Source of the DNA: Clostridiaceae bacterium
GTDB lineage: Bacteria; Bacillota; Clostridia; Lachnospirales; Lachnospiraceae
Assembly (NCBI GenBank): GCA_009911065.1
Contig: QXWR01000008.1
Coordinates: forward strand, 1 to 64,000
Direction of reading: 5' to 3'
DNA: 64,000 bases
A program made the translations under genes and the position numbers. The notes below the pieces were generated by a model. That model searched no databases and had not been told where the DNA came from. It saw only the letters and a program-made list of their open reading frames with translations. Positions 43,579-53,900 of the stretch are shown here, piece by piece (position 1 is the first letter of the stretch; the number at the start of each line of letters is the position of its first letter).

Positions 43579-45120
43579 TTAATGTACCAGCAATGACTTT
43601 CCTGTCATCTCCTTCGGCTGTTCCAATCCCATCAGTTCAATCAAGGTAGGAGCAATATCAGCCAGACAGCCGCCTTCCCGAAGCCCCACTCCTGGATCTG
43701 CATTGACCAGAATAAACGGCACTGGGTTGGTGGTATGCGCTGTAAATGGCTCCCCGGTCTCATAATCAATCAGCTGCTCTGCATTTCCGTGATCTGCACA
43801 GATAAACAATACGCCGCCTGCGTTTTTCACCGCCTCAACCGTTCTTCCCACACAGTGGTCTACTGCTTCAATCGCCTGGATTGCCGCTGCCTCCACTCCT
43901 GTATGGCCAACCATATCCGGATTGGCAAAATTAATGATAATCACATCATAATTCCCAGAACCAATGGACTCTACCAGCTTATCGCAGACTCCCGGTGCGC
44001 TCATCTCCGGTTTCAAATCGTAAGTAGCCACTTCCTTGGGAGACGGAATCAGGAAACGGTCTTCACCCTGGTTCGGCTCCTCAACGCCTCCGTTGAAGAA
44101 GAAGGTCACATGAGCATATTTCTCAGTCTCTGCAATTCTTGCCTGCTTTAATCCATGGGCTGCCAAAAACTCTCCAAACGTATTGGTAATGCTCTCTTTC
44201 TCAAAAGCCACCAACTTGTTCCCAATGGTCTCATCGTAATCGGTAAAGCAGACATAAACCGTCTTCACCCGCTCTCCCCGGTCAAATCCGTCAAACACAT
44301 CATCACAGAACACATGAGTCAGCTCTCTGGCACGATCTGGCCGGAAATTATAAAAGATAATGGAATCCTTATCTTTGATGGATGCCACTGGAGTTCCATT
44401 TTCTGTAATCACGGTGGGCATCATAAACTCATCGGTTTTTCCCTCGTCATAGGACGCCTGAATCGCTTTTGTGGCGCTGTCACTTTTTGCACCTTCGCTT
44501 TTGGTCAGCGCATCATAGGCAAGCTTCACCCGATCCCAGTTCTTATCCCGGTCCATAGCATAATAACGGCCTGCCACAGTAGCTACCTTGCCGACTCCAA
44601 GCTCTTTCATCTTTTCTTCCAGAGCAGCCACATAATCTTTTCCGGATGCAGGCGGAGTATCCCTTCCGTCCAGGAAACAATGTACGTATACTTTTGTTAA
44701 ACCGTTTCTTTTTGCCAGCTCCAGGAGTCCGTAAATATGTGTGTTGTGGCTGTGTACGCCGCCGTCCGATACCAGTCCGTACATATGCAGAGCAGAATCG
44801 TGCTTTTTGCAGTTTTCAACCGCTTCCATAAATGCCTTATTCTCAAAAAAATCTCCGTCCTGAATGGATTTGGTAATACGGGTCAATTCCTGATAAACAA
44901 TCCGTCCGGCTCCCATATTCAAATGTCCCACTTCCGAATTTCCCATCTGCCCCTCCGGAAGTCCTACGGCCATGCCGCTTGCCTGTCCTTTTACAAACGG
45001 ACACTGGCTCATCAGCTGATCCATCACTGGGGTTTTCCCCTCACAGACCGCATTTGCCTCACAATTATCATTGAGGCCATACCCATCAAGAATCATCAAT
45101 ACTACTGGTTTCTTACTCAT
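43579..45120 (-). CDS. gpmI: 2,3-bisphosphoglycerate-independent phosphoglycerate mutase
   Basis: 513 residues, the standard iPGM length. The alkaline-phosphatase fold has VVLMILDGYG (Asp12), GNSEVGHLNMGAGR with phosphoserine Ser62, and the metal-binding CADHGNAEQL and TTNPVPF near the end. It interconverts 3- and 2-phosphoglycerate in glycolysis using two Mn ions. The ATG at 45120 has AAAAGGAG upstream; the in-frame ATG at 45180 adds 20 unrelated residues. It lies 83 bases after the GTPase-nuclease gene. Confidence 0.95.
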   Translation of the reverse strand: MSKKPVVLMILDGYGLNDNCEANAVCEGKTPVMDQLMSQCPFVKGQASGMAVGLPEGQMGNSEVGHLNMGAGRIVYQELTRITKSIQDGDFFENKAFMEAVENCKKHDSALHMYGLVSDGGVHSHNTHIYGLLELAKRNGLTKVYVHCFLDGRDTPPASGKDYVAALEEKMKELGVGKVATVAGRYYAMDRDKNWDRVKLAYDALTKSEGAKSDSATKAIQASYDEGKTDEFMMPTVITENGTPVASIKDKDSIIFYNFRPDRARELTHVFCDDVFDGFDRGERVKTVYVCFTDYDETIGNKLVAFEKESITNTFGEFLAAHGLKQARIAETEKYAHVTFFFNGGVEEPNQGEDRFLIPSPKEVATYDLKPEMSAPGVCDKLVESIGSGNYDVIIINFANPDMVGHTGVEAAAIQAIEAVDHCVGRTVEAVKNAGGVLFICADHGNAEQLIDYETGEPFTAHTTNPVPFILVNADPGVGLREGGCLADIAPTLIELMGLEQPKEMTGKSLLVH

Positions 45121-45203
45121 GTGAAATCTCCTTTTATTCTCGTGAAGGCAACAAGCCAAGACACGTCTTTTCGTGTTCATTGTACTTTATTTGGAACAAT
45201 TTT

Positions 45204-47951
45204 TCAAGGTTTTGCCAGATAATTTTGTAACAATTCAAAAGGCAGATTTTTTTTCCCTGTGGGCAGCTTCTCCCGCTCTTCCTGAATCTGTTTTGCTGTG
45301 TATTCCACCTCTTCTTTTAAATCTTTCGCGGACATTCGAATACAGCCAGCTCCTAAAATAATCCGCTGTTCCAGTCCGTCCGAAGTAGCCACCGTAACAC
45401 GTGCCTCTTTCCCCATTTTATAGGCAAACCGTTCGATATACTGGTCTGCCGTCTCTGCCTCTTTCGTATACACCACATGAATGTTGTGATAGTCTTCCGT
45501 ATGTCCTGGATTTCCCACCACTTTATAAGCGTCAAACACAACAATCAGCACACAAGAGCGAAACGCCTGATAATTGCACAAAAGATCCATCAGCTGGTAT
45601 CTGGCTCCGTCTATGGTTTCTTTTGCCAACTCCCTAAGCTCTTCCCAGGCAAAAATAATATTATAGCCGTCTACCACCAGATACTCCTCTTTAAACCGGA
45701 CTGATATGCCGGTCTGTTTACCGTTCTCTCCCCTTTCCATTCCCCCTTTCTTCTCTCGATTCTGTTTTCCCTCAGATCGTTCTTCTGTGGACTTTTCCTG
45801 ATATTTTACCTGCCGGGGTCCGTCATAAACCTGCCTTCTTTTGGGCGCTCCATAAGTACGGGCAAAAATCTCTTCCAGTTCTTTATCCTCTGCCCCGAAA
45901 ACGCCGTTGTTTCTCTGATTTTCTTTTCTAACAGAACCCAATGCTCCCCTTTTCTCTTCCGTTTTTTTTATTTTCTCCCTTTGGTCAAAATCCTCCTTCC
46001 CCTCTCCCCCACTGGCTGCAAATTGTTGGATTGCACAGCTTCCATCTACATGCATATAATCTTTCACCTGATCCCAAGGGACAACAAAACCTGCTCCGTG
46101 GGCGCAGAACACCGAACCAGTAGGATTGTCCAAATCTCCGTCTGGATCATAGCCAGCCTCATTTACGGCTTCTTCCTCATTATGACAAGGTTCATAACCC
46201 TTTAATGCACAAAAAAATCGGCCTCTTCCCCCGGTATAACGAACCACTTCCCTGGAATAATCCTGAATCGCCGCCACCGGAGCGCTTCCGGTAAGAACCA
46301 TGTTTTCTCCGTCTGGAAAGGGCGGTTCAAATTTTCCAAAAAGGCGTTCCAAATCTGCCATGGCTCTTCCCACACACTCGGTCGGCACTTCCAGCCGGAA
46401 GTTATAATAAGGTTCCAGCAGCTTACATCCTGCCTCCCGCAGCCCCTGACGTACAGCCCGGTACGTAGCCTGCCGGAAATCCCCGCCCTCTGTATGTTTC
46501 AAATGCGCCTTCCCTGCTATAAGCGTAATCTTCATATCCGTAATCTCAGCGCCAGTCAAAACACCTCTGTGGGTCTTCTCTTCCAAATGAGTCAAAATTA
46601 GCCTCTGCCAGTTTTTGTCCAACACATCTTCGCTGCAGCAGGTGTCAAACTGAAGTCCGCTTCCCTTTTCTCCCGGCTCCATCCACAAATGTACCTCTGC
46701 ATAGTGGCGCAGCGGCTCAAAATGTCCCACCCCTTCCACAGACCGTTCAATGGTCTCTTTATAAACAATTCTTCCGGCGCCAAATTCCACCTCGGTTCCA
46801 AAACGTTCCCCAATGAGATTTTTTAAAACTTCCAGCTGAACCTCTCCCATAATTTGAGCATGAATTTCCTGTAAAGATTCATTCCACACAATATGAAGCT
46901 GCGGCTCCTCCTCCTCCAGCTGCCTTAAACATCCAAGCATTTTCAGCTTGTCAAAACCTTCAGGAAGCAAAATCCGGTAAGTGAGAACCGGCTCTAAAAT
47001 CGGCATCTCAGATTCATTTTCCCCGCCGATTCCCTGTCCCGGATAAGTTTTTATTGGACCGGCCACTGCACAGACCATCCCGGCTTCGGCCTCTTTTATC
47101 GTCTCAAATTTCTCTCCAGAATACACCCGAATCTGATTGATTTTCTCTTCCTCTTTTCCAGGAAGCAGCTCCCGAACTTTCAAGCTGCCTCCTGTGATCC
47201 GCATATGTGTCAGCCGATTTCCCTGGCTGTCTCTGGAAATCTTAAAAACTTTTGCACCAAATATCTCCTTTGGCTTTGGACATTGAACCCATCTTTCCAG
47301 ATCTGTCAGAAATTCCTCCACGCCCTCTCCCTTGAGCGCAGAACCAAAATAGCAGGGAAATACCTTTCGCTCTCCAATCAGCTTTTGAATGTTTGTCTCC
47401 TCAATCGTTCCCTGCTCCAAATAGGCTTCCAGAAGGGATTCCTCACACATGGCAAGGCTTTCCAAAAGTTCATCTCCCCAAAGGCCAAAATCCATACAAT
47501 TTTCATCCAGCCGATGGCAAAGCTCCTCCATCAACTTCTGTCGGTCCGTTCCGTTTTGGTCCATCTTGTTGACAAAAAGAAAGCAGGGAATCTGGTAGCT
47601 CTTTAGCAGACGCCACAACGTTTGTGTATGACCCTGAACCCCGTCGGCTCCGCTGATGACTAAAACTGCATAATCTAACACCTGCAGCGTTCGCTCCATC
47701 TCTGGGGAAAAGTCCACATGTCCAGGAGTATCTATCCAGGTTATGGAAAAATCCCCCAGACAAAACACTGCCTGTTTGGAAAAAATCGTGATTCCTCTGG
47801 CTCGTTCCATTTCATTGGTGTCAAAATGAGTATCCCCTGTATCTACCCGCCCCATTTTCCGTATTTTCCCTGCCAGATATAAAATCCTCTCTGACAGTGT
47901 TGTCTTGCCTGCATCTACATGAGCCAAAATTCCAATGACTGTTCTCCTCAT
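45204..47951 (-). CDS. Tet(M)-like ribosome-protection GTPase fused to a Rae1/YacP-type NYN nuclease domain
   Basis: 915 residues. Residues 1-640 align in outline with the EF-G-like ribosome protection proteins: G1 AHVDAGKTT (10-18), G2 RGIT, DTPGH (74-78), NKMD (128-131), and a domain IV-V end with AIQDYSREVVRYTGGRG and ALKGYEPCH, matching the Tet(M) layout. A charged, low-complexity linker (about 645-750) leads to a complete NYN domain from 755: VVDGYN (D761), VFDAYK (D807), ETADQYIE (D836), ATSDGLEQ (D858), as in YacP/Rae1, the endonuclease that cuts mRNA in the ribosomal A site. Start: AGAGGAAG just before the ATG, 12 bases after the adhesin stop, so it is co-transcribed with the adhesin. 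Whether it gives tetracycline resistance is not known. Confidence 0.88.
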   Translation of the reverse strand: MRRTVIGILAHVDAGKTTLSERILYLAGKIRKMGRVDTGDTHFDTNEMERARGITIFSKQAVFCLGDFSITWIDTPGHVDFSPEMERTLQVLDYAVLVISGADGVQGHTQTLWRLLKSYQIPCFLFVNKMDQNGTDRQKLMEELCHRLDENCMDFGLWGDELLESLAMCEESLLEAYLEQGTIEETNIQKLIGERKVFPCYFGSALKGEGVEEFLTDLERWVQCPKPKEIFGAKVFKISRDSQGNRLTHMRITGGSLKVRELLPGKEEEKINQIRVYSGEKFETIKEAEAGMVCAVAGPIKTYPGQGIGGENESEMPILEPVLTYRILLPEGFDKLKMLGCLRQLEEEEPQLHIVWNESLQEIHAQIMGEVQLEVLKNLIGERFGTEVEFGAGRIVYKETIERSVEGVGHFEPLRHYAEVHLWMEPGEKGSGLQFDTCCSEDVLDKNWQRLILTHLEEKTHRGVLTGAEITDMKITLIAGKAHLKHTEGGDFRQATYRAVRQGLREAGCKLLEPYYNFRLEVPTECVGRAMADLERLFGKFEPPFPDGENMVLTGSAPVAAIQDYSREVVRYTGGRGRFFCALKGYEPCHNEEEAVNEAGYDPDGDLDNPTGSVFCAHGAGFVVPWDQVKDYMHVDGSCAIQQFAASGGEGKEDFDQREKIKKTEEKRGALGSVRKENQRNNGVFGAEDKELEEIFARTYGAPKRRQVYDGPRQVKYQEKSTEERSEGKQNREKKGGMERGENGKQTGISVRFKEEYLVVDGYNIIFAWEELRELAKETIDGARYQLMDLLCNYQAFRSCVLIVVFDAYKVVGNPGHTEDYHNIHVVYTKEAETADQYIERFAYKMGKEARVTVATSDGLEQRIILGAGCIRMSAKDLKEEVEYTAKQIQEEREKLPTGKKNLPFELLQNYLAKP

Positions 47952-47963
47952 TTTGCTCTTCCT

Positions 47964-50900
47964 CTATCTTTTTCTGAAAAACCTCCGAAAAATTTTTCGG
48001 ACTTTCTCCATTATAGCGAATCTTCTCTCTTTTGTCATAAAAATCCCGAAAAAAGTCAGGCAAATTCCAAAAAATGATAAGAAGAGAAGGATTCGATACC
48101 ACTCTCCATAGGACTTATCCCCAGTTTGAGGCAAATGAGGAACCCGCCTTCTTGGTATGTCCGTTTGTTCAAAGGAGGCTTTTGGCACTTCTGGCCAGTA
48201 GATCGCCGTTATTCTTCCTGGCTCTTTGGGAGTTTCAGGCTCGTGGGGAATCTGTGGGATTTCCGGTTCTTCTGGAGTATTGGGTCTCTTCTTTTTTATG
48301 TTTTTTACAATCAGCTCCAAAGTTTCTGCCTTTTTTGGCATCTGGAATTTTATTCGGTCTGCCTGTTGGTATCCTTCTGGCGCTTTCACCTCACACAGGT
48401 AATAAATTTTTCCTGCTGTCAGTTTTCCTGTGATTTCATGACTTTCCTCCCCGGAAATCCATTGTTCCAAAATCTTCCCTTCTTCATCCTCCACCTGCAA
48501 AACTGCCCCTCTAAGAGGTTTCTTTAAATCTCCATCTATTTTCGAAATCGCTGCCCTTGTGTGATCGTTTTTCATAACAACCAGATCTATAGCTCCGTTT
48601 AAACTGACCGTAAAAGACACTTCCTCTGCCCAGGCATATCCGTCCTTTGGCTGCACCTCCTCCAACTGGTAGGTTTTACCTGCCTCTAAAACTCCCACTA
48701 ATTCATAAGGTTCTTTTCCCGATACCCAGGATGCCACCTCTCTTCCCTTTTCGTCCTTCACCCGCAGACGGTTTCCCGGCAGCTCCGATTCTCCGGTTAT
48801 ATCCTTCTTGCTAAAAACCACACGGGTAGGCAGATCTTCCATAACGATAACCTTCTCCTTGCCGTCGCTGCTGACAATAAAAGGAACATCATCTGCAAAT
48901 CCATACCCTGCAGCCGGCTTCACCTCATGAAGCAGATACGATTCTCCGGCACATAGTTGTCCAAAAATCTCCACAGGTTCTGTTCCAGAACAAAAAATCA
49001 AAGGTTCCCCTCTTACAAAAGGCTCCTGATCCCGGACTGCCTTTACGGGTGTGTGGTCCGGATATAAAATCTGCAAAATGGCTCCGGCCACTGGTTGTTC
49101 CTTTGGATAGAAAGCCCATTTGTTTACCTTGATTTTTGTCTCCTCATCTTTCATAATAACCTGTTTTACAACACCGTTTTCCAACACGGTAAATTTGATT
49201 TCTTCTGCAAAAGCAAAGCCGTTAGCAGGATTCACTTCCTCCAGATAATAACTTTCCCCCGGCGTCAGCACTCCTTCCAGCACATAAGGTTCTTCTCCTG
49301 AAGTCCAGGAAGCAATTTCCCGCTTATCCAGATCTTTCACTCTCATCTGACAGCCGGGAATTTCCTTACTGCCAGTAATCTCTCTTTTTGACAAACTTAC
49401 TTTTGACTTTCGGTCCAATGCTGTAATATGGCGAATGGATGTGCGTTCTCCCAACGTAAAGGCCAAACGGCTGCTTTCCCTCCAAGTTCCATCGGAATAG
49501 CCGGTACGTTCTGTAAGCTGGTAACTTTGACCTTTTTGAAATAACATACCATCATTCAACCCGGTTTTCCGGTTTTCAATCACTTTTTCTGAAAACCCTT
49601 CTCGGACCAAAAAAGAATCGACTTTGCGTCCATCTCCATACTCCAAGACCAGTTCTGCCTTTTCAGCCTCCCTGCCGGAGATTTTACAATGCCCCTGTGT
49701 TTCAAAATGAAGAGCCATTGTCACTTGTCCGGATATTGGACAAGAACCGTCACTATATAAGGTTCGTTCTGTTATGGTGCAGATCTTCCCTTCCTCCAGC
49801 CCGGTTCTTGACTGTAAAAGGTATCCGTCCCGGCTTCCCGCCCAGCTCTCTGCCACCTTCCCGTTGTCATCTGAAAGCTCATATCTTACCTGAACCGGAT
49901 AGCGTCCCTGTATGGTAACTGCTGAAATAAAATCCGGATTTTCTGGCCAAGAAGAATGAACGGTGATTGTGTTAAGACAATTACTGATGTTTACAATTTG
50001 CCGGCCATCCCTGGACAAAGTAAACAGAATCGGCTCCATAATTCCATAACCATCCGGAGCAGAAAGCTCCTTTAAAAGATAACTGTGTCCCCCAATCAGT
50101 CCTTCCAGTTCTTGTTCCTCGTCTTTCTTCGACACCCATACAAACTTTGGAGATTCCTCCTCATAAATCAGCTGTCCATCCTCTCCCCTGCCTTTTATCT
50201 CGTAAACTGCAAATTTAGCGCCAGAAAGAAATCCTTCGCCCAAAATCCCTGCCAGATTATAAAAATCCTTTTTCCCAATAGAGACCCTGGTCGGCTGGTC
50301 CACCACCACAAACTGCTCCTCTGCCATCTCCTCAAACCTATAAGAGACGCCCTCTTTATCTGGTTTAAATTCCCAAGTAAAAATTCTGGTGTTGACTTCA
50401 TATCCGTCAGGAGGCAGGATCTCTCTCATTTTATAGAGATAAGGCTCAATGCTGCCATCCTCTTTGACCTCCCCCACCAAAAGCCCGTCTAACTGAATCA
50501 CTCCCTCTGGATCGGTGATTCTCTTTGTAAACACAGGATCTCTCATTTCCTGTTTTTTATAAGCTGCCACCTCAAACACCGCTCCTTTTAAAAGCTTTCC
50601 GTGGGGACTGTTTTTCTGGACCGTCAGACTGCCTGTCACTGGCACATTCTGCACCCGCACCAAACGGATTTCTTCATTTTGCTCATACTCAATCTTCACT
50701 GGTTTAAAAGTGGTATAGTAATCCGGGCTTTCCAGTTCTGCCAGCCAATAAATTCCGCTTTCTAACTTTCTGACTTCATGGGGCTTTGCATCCCCCACTT
50801 TATAGCCCTGCAAAATCTGTCCTCCTGCAAAATCCTGCTGAGTATACACCCCGTCTTGTCCAGTAAACCAGTCTGCTTTTAAATACCTTTCCTCCTGTAT

Positions 50901-53900
50901 AAACTCACCCTCTGGTCCCGCCTGGTATAATCCCAAATGAGCGCCGGCCAACTCTCCATCTTGGCTCACTGCAGTTTTGGAAATATATAGCTTTCCTTCT
51001 GTATTTTCTATGGAATGTCTTTGTACATTTGACGTATCCATCACCTGAATGACCCGGTCCTCCCCTTTGGCATATCCCATCGGAGCTTCTGTCTCTACCA
51101 GCACATAAGACATTCCCACAGGCAGATAATCCATCCGGCGCACTCCGTCCAAAGTAAAATAAGAACAGGCATAGGGATTGACCCACGGCAATGTGCGGTA
51201 ATCAAACTGATAGGAAAAGGAGTTGTTTCCATATACAATCACCCGAATTTTCACTCCGTCTTCCATGGAAAAAATCATATCTGCCACTGTGGGATGAAGA
51301 GACTTCTGGCCTCCGCTTATGGAAGCGTCAATGGAGCCAGAAGATTCATAACGGGCAGTATGCTGCCGGTCTTTTTCCATCCAAGATACCATGGTTCCCT
51401 TTTCGGTTCCAAACTCCCGGTACATCGCCTCAAAAGCAGGCATAAATCCAGAATATTCCTCTAAGTCACTGCTTATCCATTCATCGGTTCTTTTCTGGAG
51501 ATGATACATAGGCTTTCCCTCGTGAAACCGGACATTTCCCTCCGAATCCACCATGGCTTCATATAAAGCAAATTTTGCTCCTGCCAGAGGTTTTTTCTTT
51601 GTTCCTTCCATGGCATACTTTTCCATCTCCACTTTTGTATGATCGTTGTACATGGAGATAATCTGCACATTGGGCTGATTGGTAATTTCCACTTCCACAG
51701 GTTCACTGACTGCAAATCCTTCTGGCGCCGTTAATTCTTCCAAAATATAAGTCCCTTCTGGTATCCCCTCCACATAGATGGGCGTTGTGCCAGTAGTCCA
51801 TCTGGCAATCTTCTTTATGGTATCTTTTGCCTGACTGTCTGTTGATTCATACACAAAAGGCTGATCACTTATTTTTTCCAAATAATAACCTTTTTCTGCT
51901 GTGGGTGTATAAACCTTCTTTGCTTCAAACAACGCCAGTTCTGCCCCTGGAACCATTTGATAACTATAGCTGCCGTCTGGTTCCGTCATTTTTCCCTTTT
52001 GTCCCACAGACCCATCTGGATTGATCTTCCATAGTTGCATCCTTCTGCTTCCTGTCCCGTCGATCTTGGCAATCTCGATTTTTATCGTTTTATCTACCAT
52101 GGAACCATAATGCATCTGCGGCGTCTCCTGTATCAAAATCCCGGACGGAAATCCTTTCAAATACCCCTTTGGACTTACAAGCTCTTCCATAATATAATTC
52201 CCAGCTGGAACCCGCTTTAATATATCCGGCTGTCCGGCGGTTTTTTCTGTATGAAACGGATCGTTCGGACTGGAATCGGAAGTCATCCAGGTATTTTCAA
52301 GAATATACCCTTCTCCCTGCCGATGGTACAGTTTTTTCTGACGCTGTATTTCCACCTGTTCCTGTCCGTCATAAAGCTGATTGGGGGAATTGATATGGTA
52401 AGCATTGTTGTTGTATTTCATCAGATCATCCGAATCTTTATATCGGACAAAATCATTGTTCCGGTCATAAAGCCGAATACCTTTCCGGTAAGTTTCCTTA
52501 CTTTTTTGGTAATATTCTGGAAGGCCATAAGGGTTATACACTGGGTTTAATTCCCCTGAAAAACTGCCGTTATTTTTGTCTAAAAACATTTCTCCATTGA
52601 GATTTTTTCCAGACTGGGTTTGGCGGATTGTTTTTTCTATGTGGCTTTGTTCCCTTTCGTCTGGATGCCAGGTTCCGGTAATGGAACCAGACTCGGTATG
52701 TTGATAGGACGGAAGATCCTTTTCATCCAAATCCTTTCCTGAATGGTTAATCACATCAAGAACCCCTTGTTCTTCGTATCCTTCCTGATTTTCCCCCACA
52801 GTTGCCGGCCGCCATGTGGTGATTTTATCTCTGGCAATCATATTTCCATAAAGATCTTTATATTGCTTTACCGGCCATACCATCACTTTTCCTGTTGAAT
52901 CTCCTGGCACAGGCACATAGGCCATTCCAGTATCTGGATTTACCAGACTGTCCCGATTGCCGTCCCGGTCCAAATGATACACCAAAGTATCTTTAGAAAC
53001 CTTTAATCTTTTATCTTTGGAAGAATACTGAAGCTTCGTAAAATCACCCCCTGCAAACTCCAGATAGGCAGTTCCTCCTTTAAAAGCAAACAGCGATTCC
53101 TCTGTGTCGGACCGATGAAAATTGGCCTTATCGGACTGAACCATGGCAATCGGCACTTTTTTGTGATCTCTTCCATAGCCATAGAGAATCTCACGTCCAT
53201 CCATTCGATCAAGAGACGTTACCTCCAGACTGTCCAGATCATAATACAAAATATCGGTATCCGGCCGCTGTCTGGTAACAGCTGACCACACATCTTTCTC
53301 ATTTTCCAATACTGTTTTTTCCCCTCCATATCCCTCCTTTACATACATTCGAATTATGTTGTTTGTTCCATTTCGTTCCATGACAAGTCCCTCAAAGGCA
53401 TGATCCCCAATATCTCCAGAAGGGTTCAAAACCAGGGCGTCTACCAAAGTCATCTGTCCGCCCGCCACATAGGGATTCCGGTCTGTGGCCGTTTCCAGAC
53501 TTCTGGTCACATACCCATATCCGGCAAAAACCGATCCCTCAAAAGCAATCTCCACGGATTCTCCTGCTGCCTTTCTTGCAGCCAGATATTCCAGGGTTCC
53601 TTTTTTCCAGGCATACCCCAAATACTGCCCGTGTTCATAAGCGTAAACATAATCTGGATGATTGCCGATTTCTGCAAGTTTCCCATCCACCCGCCCACTT
53701 ACTCTGTATGTGACCGTCTTATTGGGAGTTGTGTTGGCAGTCTTCTCACTTGCCTCCTTCCATTTTTCCACTTTCAGTTTTATAGGGGTATTTTCCACAT
53801 TTACCCGCGCTACATGAGTTAAATCCCAGGATGAACTTTTGCCTTCCTCCAAAAAAGCTTCCTCATATAAAGCTGCCATCACCCGGTTATCTTTCTTCCC

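Noticed and set aside
44155-44700. 181-codon plus-strand frame
   Set aside because: It is fully antisense to gpmI, whose frame and catalytic motifs are clear.
45204-47951. Plain tetracycline-resistance gene
   Set aside because: The NYN fusion, housekeeping-like context and no sign of a resistance cassette make a simple Tet(M) call unsafe.
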